Shown: positions 32,352 to 40,755 of the stretch, one piece after another
Layout of the letters: the number at the start of each line of letters is the position of its first letter
How positions within the stretch are numbered: the first letter of the stretch is position 1
Assembly (NCBI GenBank): GCA_021203545.1
Contig: JAJQAZ010000126.1
Span: forward strand, 1-44,348
Source: Tannerellaceae bacterium
GTDB lineage: Bacteria; Bacteroidota; Bacteroidia; Bacteroidales; Tannerellaceae
Length of the DNA: 44,348 nucleotides
Direction: 5' to 3'
Notes under the pieces: model-generated
Database searches by the model: none
Told to the model about the DNA's origin: nothing
Seen by the model: only the letters and a program-made list of their open reading frames with translations
Program-made: the position numbers and the translations under genes

Positions 32352-33038
32352 TTATAGTTCAGCTAATTTCTTTAATACCTCGAGTTTCCCAAACAGAATC
32401 AGGATATCTCCCGGTTCCACGACTGTGTCGCCGGTTATCTTATCCAGTACTTTATATCCGGTCTGTTTTAGGCCCAGCAGATTTTGTTTTTCTACCGGCC
32501 GTTCAATACCGGCCAGGCGCACATTGAAATTCTCTTCGAAAAGAATAGTACTCACTTTTTGACCTGTTAGTGCATGAGGGGCTGCCATTTTATAAATATG
32601 GTGTGTATCTGCTATTTTGAACCACTCCTTAAATAATCCTCCCAGAATAGATTGGCTGGCATATACATTTGCATAATCCTGTTCAGGAGTCATTATTTCG
32701 GTAACCCCGATCGCTTTCACAACCGTTTCATGTATATCAGAGATAGAGCGTACAATCAGCTTATCTATCCGCAGACTTTTTAATGTCGCGATAGTTTGTA
32801 CGGATGTACCAAAATCTTTTCCAAAACAAATAAAGGTAGCATCCATTTCATTTAACGGCAGGGTATTCAGTGCCACTTTATCGGTCGAGTCGAGGCATAC
32901 AGCGCCCGATATCCGGTCTTTAACCGTTTCTACCCGGTGCATATCCTGGTCTACACCAATCACTTCGTGCCCTATTTGTGCCAGATTTACGGCAATGGCT
33001 CTGCCTAAAGTACCCAAACTGATAACAAGATATTTCAT
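32352..33038 (-). CDS. trkA: TrkA/KtrA-family potassium channel regulator
   Basis: 228 residues. An N-terminal RCK domain with a Rossmann fold binds NAD(H) or ATP (MKYLVISLGTLGRAIAVNL, with acidic D32 after strand 2). A C-terminal RCK-C domain (about 135-228) ends VEPGDILILFGKLEVLKKL. It forms a ring under the TrkH/KtrB dimer and gates K+ uptake. The first glycine motif reads LGTLGR, slightly off the GLGRFG norm. Encoded 12 bp after the trkH stop, so the two form an operon. Confidence 0.92.
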   Translation of the reverse strand: MKYLVISLGTLGRAIAVNLAQIGHEVIGVDQDMHRVETVKDRISGAVCLDSTDKVALNTLPLNEMDATFICFGKDFGTSVQTIATLKSLRIDKLIVRSISDIHETVVKAIGVTEIMTPEQDYANVYASQSILGGLFKEWFKIADTHHIYKMAAPHALTGQKVSTILFEENFNVRLAGIERPVEKQNLLGLKQTGYKVLDKITGDTVVEPGDILILFGKLEVLKKLAEL

Positions 33039-33050
33039 AAATGTATATTA

Positions 33051-34865
33051 TTACATTAATATATTTTCTGAAGGATAGGTATAATGTTTCTTTATGGACT
33101 CTTTCCATAAAGAAACAAAAAAAGTCAATACACCGATACGTCCTATCAACATAGTAACAACAAGTGCTATTTTGCCGGTATCCGACAAAAGCGGTGTAGT
33201 ATCCATACTCAATCCTACCGTACTTAAGGCTGATACCGATTCGAACAGCAGATTAAATAACGGAATATCCGGTTCTGTATAGCATAACAACCACCAGAGC
33301 AAACTGAGCCAAAAGAAATAGAGTATCAGCACGGTAAGTGCCCGCCGTATAGTAGAAGAGGCTATTTCCCGTCTTTTAAACTCAACACGTTCTTTATTCT
33401 GTAAAAGAGCGATAGCGGTAGCCAGTAAAACAAACACGGTTGTTATTTTTAATCCTCCGCCGGTCGACATCGGAGCTACACCTATAATCATCAGTACAAG
33501 TGTCATTACCAGCGTCGGAGAAGTCAGCATAGATGTATCCGTAGTTGTTATGCCGGCAGTACGGGGAGTAACAGCGCCCAGTAACGATTCGGTAAGTTTA
33601 CCGCCAAAAGGTAAGCCTGCCAGGGAATGATTATACTCAAAGAACAAATAGAGAATACAACTACCACTTACCAGTAGTATGGTAGAGGCAATAACAATAT
33701 AGGAATGTAGCTGAATAATACGGGGCTGGTAAACCATGTGCTTCTGCATACCCAACCACACCTTTATGTGATTAATAACTATATGCCGCCAATATTTGAG
33801 ATAGTTAAACACAATCGGAAAACCCAGTCCTCCCAGAATAATTAATAGGGAAACCCATATATGTAAGTTATAATTATTTACCAGATAGGGGTTCGTATAT
33901 CCTCCGCTAATAGTAGAAATACCGGCACTGCAAAAAGCAGTGATAGAGTGGAATACGGCAAAAAATAATTCATCTCCCGTACTCATCCCCAGTGTTCCCT
34001 TTATTTCCAGATAAATCAGATACGCACCAACCCCTTCCAATAGAAAAGTTACTAAAAGAATATTCAGGATCACCCGGAATAAACCACCGGTACGCTCTTC
34101 ACTAAGCATATCTTTCAGCATCAGTTTACTACTGAAAGAAGAATTTTTCATAAACGACAGGGCTATAAAACTGGTAAAAGTCATAACCCCGATACCACCC
34201 ACCTGCACCAGTGTCATAATAATCACATGCCCGGTACGGGTAAAGGTAGTGGCTATATCTACTGTGCTAAGCCCTGTAATGCAAACAGAAGTAGCTGCTG
34301 TAAACAGTGCGTCAACCAATCCGATTCCCTCCGTTGTTGCATTGGGTAATAATAGTAACCCCCAACCAATCAGAATAAAAAATATAAAACTCACCAGGAA
34401 AAGCAAAGAGGGCTTAATATAGCTTTCAATCAGAATAAAAAGTTGCCGTGAAAGATGTATCAGGCTAAGTCCTGCCAGTAAACTATAAACCAGTAACGGA
34501 GCTGTAAAAAAATCGAGATAGGGGAGGGAATTCTTAAAAGCCTCCCTGAAAAACAGTTTAGCAGATAATACCCCAAACAGTAAGAGATATAAACTAATAT
34601 CCAGAAATAACATCTTCTCCTGGATAATATCCGAAAAACGGGTAATATACCGTAGAGTAATCCCGGTAAAAAATAACAAAAGTAACCAGGTACATGTATT
34701 TTGCAAAACTTCTTCCGTTTGCACAGGCAGGGAAAAGCCAAATTGATAGATCAATAGAAACAGCGAACCAAGAGAGGCAAGCAATATCAACCCTTCGCCG
34801 GAAAAAAGAAAAAATCTTTTCACTTTATTCCAGTGCATTCGTATGTGAAATAAGAGCTGTTTCAT
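33051..34865 (-). CDS. trkH: TrkH/KtrB-family potassium transporter
   Basis: K+ uptake channel-like protein of the inner membrane, 604 residues. It has four M1-P-M2 repeats with filter segments SVCITGLSTVD, FCSAGIST, PRTAGITTTD and ALSTVGLSMDT. It is about 150 residues longer than KtrB because of extra N-terminal membrane helices (first ~170 residues). MKQLLFHIRMHWNK is the natural start. Translationally upstream of trkA. A TACATTTG box at 34894-34901 on the same strand fits its promoter. Confidence 0.93.
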   Translation of the reverse strand: MKQLLFHIRMHWNKVKRFFLFSGEGLILLASLGSLFLLIYQFGFSLPVQTEEVLQNTCTWLLLLFFTGITLRYITRFSDIIQEKMLFLDISLYLLLFGVLSAKLFFREAFKNSLPYLDFFTAPLLVYSLLAGLSLIHLSRQLFILIESYIKPSLLFLVSFIFFILIGWGLLLLPNATTEGIGLVDALFTAATSVCITGLSTVDIATTFTRTGHVIIMTLVQVGGIGVMTFTSFIALSFMKNSSFSSKLMLKDMLSEERTGGLFRVILNILLVTFLLEGVGAYLIYLEIKGTLGMSTGDELFFAVFHSITAFCSAGISTISGGYTNPYLVNNYNLHIWVSLLIILGGLGFPIVFNYLKYWRHIVINHIKVWLGMQKHMVYQPRIIQLHSYIVIASTILLVSGSCILYLFFEYNHSLAGLPFGGKLTESLLGAVTPRTAGITTTDTSMLTSPTLVMTLVLMIIGVAPMSTGGGLKITTVFVLLATAIALLQNKERVEFKRREIASSTIRRALTVLILYFFWLSLLWWLLCYTEPDIPLFNLLFESVSALSTVGLSMDTTPLLSDTGKIALVVTMLIGRIGVLTFFVSLWKESIKKHYTYPSENILM

Positions 34866-34893
34866 GCCGGTTCATATTGTAAAGTTCCGGAAA

Positions 34894-34901
34894 CAAATGT
34901 A
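34894..34901 (-). promoter_or_regulatory. -7 box for trkH-trkA
   Basis: TACATTTG on the minus strand, 28 bp before the trkH ATG. No -33 match. The rest of 34866-35068 is very AT-rich and shows no gene. Confidence 0.4.
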
Positions 34902-35068
34902 AGATAAAAATCAGTTTGAAAAAGAATCAGTAAAAAGAAACGGCCAAAAACCGTATAAATAGTTATTGTATAATTTACATAAATAAAATATGTTGTTATT
35001 GTAGTATGTATGATATTTAACTTGCAAATATAAAGATATTTATAATGTTTTAAAATATAGATTTTTTA

Positions 35069-35099
35069 TTTGGTTAATTAAAATATTGCTTTATATTTG
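35069..35099 (+). promoter_or_regulatory. Promoter of the xylose operon
   Basis: TTTG (35069-35072), a 19-bp spacer and TATATTTG (35092-35099). The spacer contains the palindrome TTAATTAA (35074-35081), a possible repressor contact. Transcript start expected near 35106. Confidence 0.65.
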
Positions 35100-35120
35100 C
35101 ATCCAAATCTTTTATATGCC

Positions 35121-35862
35121 ATGCAAAAAACAAACGATTCAAAGGAAATGCTTTACCCCCCCATGTTTCGGTAGACTGTGTACTGCTGGGAATTGATAAA
35201 GATGAACTGTGTGTCTTATTGACCGAATGGGTGAATGCAGGTACTGATAAAACCGAATATAAATTGCCGGGTAGCCTGATCTATGAAACCGAAGATCTGG
35301 ACGACGCGGCTTTCAGGATACTGAACGAAACAACCGGTCTGAAGCGGGTTCCGCTGAAACAATTCCGCTGTTTTGGCTCGCCTGACCGTACCGGCAATAA
35401 AGAAGATGTAATGTGGCTCGAGAATGCTTCAAAGTTAAAAATAAAACGACTGGTTACAGTTGCCTATCTGGCACTTTGCAAGATCAGGGGAAAAATGAAA
35501 ACTTCTGAAAACAACGACACTTTCATCTGGGCTCCGGTTAATCATCTGCCCCGGTTACCTTTTGACCACCCACAGATCGTACAGGAGGCCATAAAAGAAA
35601 TCCGCCGCTGGATAGAAAGCGAGCCGGCCATTATTTTTAATTATCTGCCGAATAAATTTACAGCCTATCAGTTGCGCCGTACATACGAAATCATTTACCA
35701 GAAAAGTTATGATGTACGCAACTTTCATAAAAAATGAACTCGCTGGAATATGTTGTTCCAACCGACGAAATGGAGAAAGGAGTAGCGCACCGTTCGGCAA
35801 GGTATTACAAGTTCGATAAAGTGAAATATAACAAACAACGTTCGAAAATTGATAACGATTAA
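35121..35862 (+). pseudogene. Nudix-type xylose regulator, two frameshifts
   Basis: Joined across frames this is a ~247-residue Nudix-domain transcription regulator of the kind that controls xylose or arabinose genes in Bacteroides: MQKTNDSKEMLYPP, then HVSVDCVLLGIDKDELCVLL, the Nudix-like core (LPGSLIYETEDLDDAAFRIL) and a winged-helix tail (NKFTAYQLRRTYEIIYQKSYDVRNFHKK). The first break is a C7 run at 35156-35162 that needs C8, the second an A6 run at 35729-35734 that needs A7. As written, only residues from 35219 to 35737 form one open frame. The position directly before xylB matches the known xylR-xylB-xylA order. Repressor loss would make the operon constitutive. Confidence 0.8.
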
Positions 35863-35874
35863 AAGATAAAAACT

Positions 35875-37362
35875 ATGTATTTATTAGGATGTGATATAGG
35901 AAGTTCTTCCGTAAAAGCTTCTATTGTAGACAGCCAGACAGGACTGACTACCGGGGCGGATTTTTATCCGCGCGAAGAAGCACCCATCAATGCACTACGT
36001 CCCGGTTGGGCGGAACAGAATCCGGACGATTGGTGGACGTACCTGAAAAATGCGATCCGGGGAGCTGTAGTCAATGCCGGCATTGATCCGTTGGAAATCG
36101 CTGCGATTGGTATTTCTTACCAAATGCATGGACTGGTTGTGATAGATAAAAACCAGAAAGTCTTACGCCCCTCTATTATCTGGTGCGACAGCCGTTCAGT
36201 AGTATATGGCGACCGGGCATTCCGTACGATAGGAGAGAAGAAATGCCTTTCCCACCTGTTAAATTCGCCCGGCAATTTTACCGCTGCCAAGCTGGCCTGG
36301 ATAAAAGAATATGAGCCTCACCTGTATGACTCGGTCGATAAGTTCATGCTGCCGGGAGATTTCATAGCCATGCGTATGACGGGAGAAGTGGTTACCACAA
36401 TTTCCGGGTTGTCCGAAGGTATTTTCTGGGATTTTGTGAAAAATAAAGTATCGGATGATATTATGAACTACTTCGGATTTGACGGTTCGCTGATTCCGGA
36501 GATCCGTCCTACCTTCGCATTACAGGGCGAACTGCTTGGATCGGTAGCAGCCGAACTGGGGTTACGTAAAGGTACTCCTGTTACATACCGGGCCGGCGAT
36601 CAACCTAATAACGCCCTGTCACTGAATGTGCTGAATCCCGGCGAGATTGCCGCTACCGGAGGAACATCGGGTGTGGTATATGGAATCAACGACAAGGTAA
36701 CGTATGATAAACAATCGCGTGTAAATACATTTGCCCACGTAAACCATACGCCGGAAAGGAACCGCCTCGGGGTGTTACTGTGTATCAACGGAGTCGGTAT
36801 ACTCAACTCGTGGGTGAAAAAGAATGTCGCTCCCGAAGGGATCAGTTATAACCAGATGAACGAAGTTGCACAAACTGTACCTATTGGTTCGGAGGGACTT
36901 TCTATCATCCCGTTTGGTAACGGTGCGGAGCGTGTGCTGCAAAACAAAGAGGTAGACTGTTCGATACAGGGACTCAACTTTAATATACATAATAAAAACC
37001 ATGTGATCCGTGCGGCTCAGGAAGGAATTGTTTTCTCCTTTAAATATGGTATGGAGATCATGAATACTATGGGACTTGATATACAGGTGATCCGCGCCGG
37101 TAAAACCAACATGTTTCTTAGTCCTGTATTTACCGAAGCCCTGGCCGGTGTAACCGGTTCGGTCATTGAACTGTATGATACCAATGGTGCAGTCGGTGCG
37201 GCCAAAGGCGCAGGCATAGGAGCCGGAATTTATAACTCGGCAGAAGAAGCATTCAGTTCTTTAAAGAAACTGGAAGTAATAGAGCCCGACGGTCTGAAAG
37301 CAGATAAATACTGTGGCGCTTTTGATATCTGGAAAGACAGACTGGAAGAAATATTAAAATAA
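35875..37362 (+). CDS. xylB: Xylulokinase
   Basis: FGGY-family sugar kinase, 495 residues. It phosphorylates D-xylulose with ATP to xylulose 5-phosphate, feeding the pentose phosphate pathway. The N-terminal phosphate loop is MYLLGCDIGSSSVKASIVD. The MHG motif and IIWCDSRS follow near residues 85-105. The C-terminal ATP site includes ATGGTSGVVYG. Together with xylA downstream (57-bp gap) it makes the standard isomerase pathway. It starts 12 bp after the regulator's stop, in one transcript from 35100. Confidence 0.95.
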   Translation: MYLLGCDIGSSSVKASIVDSQTGLTTGADFYPREEAPINALRPGWAEQNPDDWWTYLKNAIRGAVVNAGIDPLEIAAIGISYQMHGLVVIDKNQKVLRPSIIWCDSRSVVYGDRAFRTIGEKKCLSHLLNSPGNFTAAKLAWIKEYEPHLYDSVDKFMLPGDFIAMRMTGEVVTTISGLSEGIFWDFVKNKVSDDIMNYFGFDGSLIPEIRPTFALQGELLGSVAAELGLRKGTPVTYRAGDQPNNALSLNVLNPGEIAATGGTSGVVYGINDKVTYDKQSRVNTFAHVNHTPERNRLGVLLCINGVGILNSWVKKNVAPEGISYNQMNEVAQTVPIGSEGLSIIPFGNGAERVLQNKEVDCSIQGLNFNIHNKNHVIRAAQEGIVFSFKYGMEIMNTMGLDIQVIRAGKTNMFLSPVFTEALAGVTGSVIELYDTNGAVGAAKGAGIGAGIYNSAEEAFSSLKKLEVIEPDGLKADKYCGAFDIWKDRLEEILK

Positions 37363-37419
37363 AGACAGTAGTAGTAGAAGAAAACAATATGTTTAGTAAA
37401 AAATTAAAAAGTAAAAACA

Positions 37420-38748
37420 ATGAATTATTTTAAAGGAGAAAAAGAATTTTTCCCGGGCATAGGAAAAATAGAATTTGAAGGACGTGAATCAAAAAATCCA
37501 ATGGCCTTCCATTGGTATGACGAAAATAAAGTAGTAATGGGTAAAACCCTGAAAGATCACTTGCGCTTCGCAATGGCCTACTGGCATACACTTTGCGCCG
37601 AAGGCGGCGATCCGTTTGGCGGGGGTACCAAAACATTCCCCTGGAATGATAGTGCGGATGCTGTAACCCGTGCTAAAATGAAAATGGATGCGGCATTCGA
37701 ATTCCTGACTAAATGTAATATACCTTACTATTGTTTCCACGATGTGGACCTGGTAGACGAAGCTCCCTCATTACTGGAATTTGAAAACCGTCTGCAAACC
37801 ATCGTGGAATATGCCAAACAATTGCAGGGCGAAACCGGTAAAAAACTACTTTGGGGTACAGCCAATGTATTCAGCAACAAACGGTATATGAATGGCGCGG
37901 CTACCAACCCTGATTTCCAGTCGGTCGCGTATGCAGGTACACAGATCAAAAATGCCATTGATGCAACCATTGCGCTGGGTGGTGAAAACTATGTATTCTG
38001 GGGTGGCCGCGAAGGCTATATGAGCCTGCTCAATACCGATATGAAACGGGAAAAAGAGCATTTGGCACAAATGCTGACTATGGCACGCGATTATGCCCGT
38101 AAGAATGGTTTCCAAGGAACCTTCCTGATCGAGCCCAAACCTATGGAGCCTACAAAACACCAGTATGATGTAGATGCGGAAACTGTAATCGGATTCCTGC
38201 GCCACTATGGTCTGGATAAAGACTTCGCCCTGAATATAGAGGTAAACCATGCAACCCTTGCCGGTCATACCTTCGAGCACGAATTGCAGGCTGCGGCTGA
38301 TGCCGGTATGTTGGCAAGTATTGATGCTAACCGGGGTGATTATCAGAATGGATGGGATACCGACCAGTTCCCGGTTGACCTGTACGAACTGACCCAGGCA
38401 TGGTTAGTGATTCTGGAAGCAGGCGGATTAACGACCGGTGGTACAAACTTCGATGCTAAAACACGCCGTAACTCTACTGATATGGAAGATATCTTTATCG
38501 CTCATATCGGAGGAATGGATGCGTTTGCCCGTGCACTGATCACTGCGGCGGATATACTGGAAAGCTCTCCTTACCGCAAAATGCGTACAGAACGTTATGC
38601 CAGCTTTGATGGCGGCGACGGAAAAGCATTTGAAGATGGAAAACTAACATTGGAAGACCTGCGCAACATCGCTTTGCGTGACGGCGAACCGAAACAACTC
38701 AGCGGTAAACAGGAACTGTATGAAATGATTGTCAATCAGTACATCTAA
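37420..38748 (+). CDS. xylA: Xylose isomerase (class II)
   Basis: Converts D-xylose to D-xylulose in the cytoplasm, 442 residues. Catalytic H107 and D110 (YCFHDVD), metal and substrate residues E238 and K240 (FLIEPKPME), E274 and H277 ([11 protein letters not shown]) and D302 (IDANRGD) are all present. The long N-terminal stretch (about 1-50) marks the class II form. The -18 to -1 region is A-rich, as usual here. No xylose transporter gene follows: the next 360 bp are repeats. Confidence 0.97.
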   Translation: MNYFKGEKEFFPGIGKIEFEGRESKNPMAFHWYDENKVVMGKTLKDHLRFAMAYWHTLCAEGGDPFGGGTKTFPWNDSADAVTRAKMKMDAAFEFLTKCNIPYYCFHDVDLVDEAPSLLEFENRLQTIVEYAKQLQGETGKKLLWGTANVFSNKRYMNGAATNPDFQSVAYAGTQIKNAIDATIALGGENYVFWGGREGYMSLLNTDMKREKEHLAQMLTMARDYARKNGFQGTFLIEPKPMEPTKHQYDVDAETVIGFLRHYGLDKDFALNIEVNHATLAGHTFEHELQAAADAGMLASIDANRGDYQNGWDTDQFPVDLYELTQAWLVILEAGGLTTGGTNFDAKTRRNSTDMEDIFIAHIGGMDAFARALITAADILESSPYRKMRTERYASFDGGDGKAFEDGKLTLEDLRNIALRDGEPKQLSGKQELYEMIVNQYI

Positions 38749-38774
38749 TCCGGCAGTTTATTAATATAAATTGA

Positions 38775-38877
38775 AAGCAACGCAGATTGCACAGATTAAA
38801 TAGAGTTACGCAGATTTTTTATTTAAAATATTTTCTACGTAACTCTGTGTTTTCTGCGTAATCTGTGTTCTCTATTC
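38775..38877. repeat. ACGCAGA palindromic repeat, copy 3
   Basis: Outer arms AACGCAGATTGCACAGA (38779-38795) and TCTGCGTAATCTGTGTT (38853-38869). Inner arms AGAGTTACGCAGA and TCTACGTAACTCT. Same family as the copies at 19268 and 22335 but more diverged. It may also terminate the xyl transcript. Confidence 0.65.
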
Positions 38878-38887
38878 TTTAAATATT

Positions 38888-39044
38888 TTGGTTGGAGGGG
38901 ATTTGTAATCCCCGACAAGCGAGTATTAGGATCTGTGATCCGAAAAACAAATAAATACCCAATAAACCGGAACATAAGGTATATTTAAGCGGATTATAAA
39001 TCCTTATACTCCACAGGCGGGGATTACAAATCCCCTTCGACCAT
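38888..39044. repeat. GGATTTGTAATCC inverted-repeat element
   Basis: Two 26-bp arms (38889-38914 and 39018-39043) with only two mismatches enclose 103 bp that hold two smaller palindromes, GGATC-TGT-GATCC and GGATT-ATA-AATCC. The pattern resembles REP/BIME-type elements of Bacteroidetes, which are mobilised by RAYT transposases. None is encoded here. Half copies occur at 18460 and 21592. Confidence 0.65.
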
Positions 39045-39065
39045 TAATCAGTATATTTAACCTCA

Positions 39066-39153
39066 AAGCCCCTCCCGGCTTCCCCGAAGGGGAGGAGATT
39101 GAAAATAGTATCATAGTCTCATAGCTCCCCCCTTAGGGGGAGTTGAGGGGGCT
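39066..39153. repeat. C/G-rich hairpin repeat
   Basis: Two hairpins: CCTCC..CCCC-GAA-GGGG..GGAGG (about 39070-39096) and CTCCCCC-CTTA-GGGGGAG (39125-39142), followed by TTGAGGGGGCTTG. The second one lies inside the 3' end of the gene 39111-39530 and encodes its last residues, PSTPPKGGAMRL. Confidence 0.55.
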
Positions 39154-39530
39154 TGTATTAATTCATTAATCATATTTACCCTTTCCAATGAAAAGGTAGT
39201 ATCATGTTTTTGGATATATTCCAGTATATCTTTTACTTTCTGCCTCATCTCCTGCTGTTGTTCCGGATACAGGTAACTCTCTTCCAGTAAAACTTTGGCT
39301 GCCAGTTCCATTCGCTGTAGTACGGTTCCGTCTTCTTTATCAAGATATTCACGCATCTCTTCGGGAGAGGATTTTAAAAGAAAATGGGTATCTACCTTCA
39401 ATGTCGAGTAAGCAACCTGTACCAGGCTCTCATTTTTGCGGGTGGCACCGTGGTTGCGGTTGGTAATCATCTGGGCGACAGCCTTCCCCAACTCTTCGAT
39501 CATCACCATTATAAAATCACGTTTTAACAT
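39111..39530 (-). CDS. Hypothetical protein, DUF6483-like N-terminus
   Basis: 139 residues, mostly helical. The N-terminus MLKRDFIMVMIEELGKAVAQM is similar to small proteins annotated DUF6483 (tentative). The central part is charged and tetratricopeptide-like (DGTVLQRMELAAKVLLEESYLYPEQQQEMRQKV). The last dozen residues come from an intergenic-type repeat, so the native end may have been replaced. It follows the peptidyl-prolyl isomerase by 9 bp on the same strand. Confidence 0.65.
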   Translation of the reverse strand: MLKRDFIMVMIEELGKAVAQMITNRNHGATRKNESLVQVAYSTLKVDTHFLLKSSPEEMREYLDKEDGTVLQRMELAAKVLLEESYLYPEQQQEMRQKVKDILEYIQKHDTTFSLERVNMINELIQAPSTPPKGGAMRL

Positions 39531-39539
39531 TGTCTTCGT

Positions 39540-40352
39540 TTATTCTACCGTTACACTAATTATTTTTACATCCTGCACCGGACGGTCATAGCTATCCCGT
39601 TTTTGTGCGGCTATCTTATCCAAAACATCAAACCCTTCTGTCAGTTCTCCAAAAATGGTATATTCACCGTCCAGGTGATGACTACCTCCAATCGTTTTAT
39701 ACGCCTCTTTTTGTTCATCACTGAATAACAGGTGACCGGGCGAATTTCGGATTACCGAATCAATTTTAGCAGTAATATCAGCCGCCCGCTTATTATATTC
39801 CTGCGGATCGTCCTGGCGGAGTTGTTTCAATTCCTGTTGTACAGGATAATAGAACTGGTCGAGTGCTTTTTTCCGGAACGGTTGGTTTTTAGCCAATTGT
39901 AACGTATCCAGTTCGCCGGAACGGTATACTTTGCCCTGAACAATGAAAAACTGCGACATATCCGATTTCTTTTGCGGATTAATATCATCATTCTGCCGGG
40001 GTGCGGCCAGTGCCCCTTTCTTACTAAAATAGTGCGTACGGAATTCCGGCAGGATTTCTGTACTTCTGTCTCCATAGCCAACACGTGCCCCGGCAGGTGC
40101 ATTCCGCGAATCCGGCGATCCGCCCTGTATCATAAACTCCGGAATCACCCGTGTAAACAACGTACCGTTAAATTCTCCTTTCTTTGCCCGGGCTACGAAA
40201 GTACGTGTATGATTAGGCACATCCGGATACAACCGGGCTTTCATTGTTCCCAGCGTAGTTTGTATAACAACCGTTTCGTTTTGTGCTGTTACCTGTCCGG
40301 CAAATATCACCAACAGGCTGAACAGATAAAAGATGAATATTTTAGCTTTCAT
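39540..40352 (-). CDS. Secreted cyclophilin-type peptidyl-prolyl isomerase
   Basis: 270 residues. Catalyses proline cis-trans isomerisation in proteins folding in the periplasm. A signal peptide (about 1-23, VIFAGQVTAQ) is followed by the cyclophilin domain: TTLGTMKARLYPDVPNHTRTFV, FTRVIPEFMIQGGSP, QFFIVQG and YTIFGELTEGFDVLDKI. An insertion of about 70 residues (QLAKNQPFRKKALDQFYYPV onwards) between strands is usual in Bacteroidetes members. The gene at 40342-40482 overlaps its start by 11 bp, so translation may be coupled. Confidence 0.92.
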   Translation of the reverse strand: MKAKIFIFYLFSLLVIFAGQVTAQNETVVIQTTLGTMKARLYPDVPNHTRTFVARAKKGEFNGTLFTRVIPEFMIQGGSPDSRNAPAGARVGYGDRSTEILPEFRTHYFSKKGALAAPRQNDDINPQKKSDMSQFFIVQGKVYRSGELDTLQLAKNQPFRKKALDQFYYPVQQELKQLRQDDPQEYNKRAADITAKIDSVIRNSPGHLLFSDEQKEAYKTIGGSHHLDGEYTIFGELTEGFDVLDKIAAQKRDSYDRPVQDVKIISVTVE

Positions 40353-40482
40353 GTTTACGATCTTTTTCCTGCATTTTCTTACGCTTTGCTTGCCATTTTT
40401 TCTTCATTTTTGCACAAAATGCCATAAACCCATTTAACTCACCAAAAGGTGTTGCGTATTCATAATCTACTTTTTTCTTCAT
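40342..40482 (-). CDS. Small basic protein before the isomerase
   Basis: 46 residues starting MKKKVDYEYATPFGELNGFM and continuing AFCAKMKKKWQAKRKK, very rich in lysine. Its stop codon lies 11 bp inside the isomerase gene, a layout that favours translational coupling and argues it is real. No known family. A short cytoplasmic helix-rich peptide is all that can be said. Confidence 0.45.
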   Translation of the reverse strand: MKKKVDYEYATPFGELNGFMAFCAKMKKKWQAKRKKMQEKDRKHES

Positions 40483-40530
40483 GATATTAAGTTTTCTATG
40501 AACGAATGTATGAAAAATTGTGCAGAAAAC

Positions 40531-40731
40531 CTATTGTTTGCAGAGCAAAGATATATCCTTCTTTCTCTTACAGGCTTTGTTTAAGTAGGCAATTATTTTA
40601 AATTCTTTATCAAAACTTAAGAATTTCAGTTTCCAGTTTTGTTTTTTTACTATTGAAATATTTGATTGTTTCTTCGGTATCTCTCTTTTTAGCTGAATAA
40701 TAGTTGGTAGTATCAGTTTTACAACTAACAT
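40531..40731 (-). CDS. Small cationic ORF after the exporter operon
   Basis: 66 residues, about a quarter lysine or arginine, two cysteines, starting MLVVKLILPTIIQLKREIPKK. It begins 24 bp after the HlyD stop on the same strand, so it would be co-transcribed. It lacks a double-glycine leader and is therefore not an obvious substrate of the C39 exporter. It may be an immunity protein, a modified-peptide precursor or chance. The region 40483-40755 is otherwise empty. Confidence 0.35.
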   Translation of the reverse strand: MLVVKLILPTIIQLKREIPKKQSNISIVKKQNWKLKFLSFDKEFKIIAYLNKACKRKKDISLLCKQ

Positions 40732-40755
40732 TTACTCAATGTTAAAAACTTTCTT

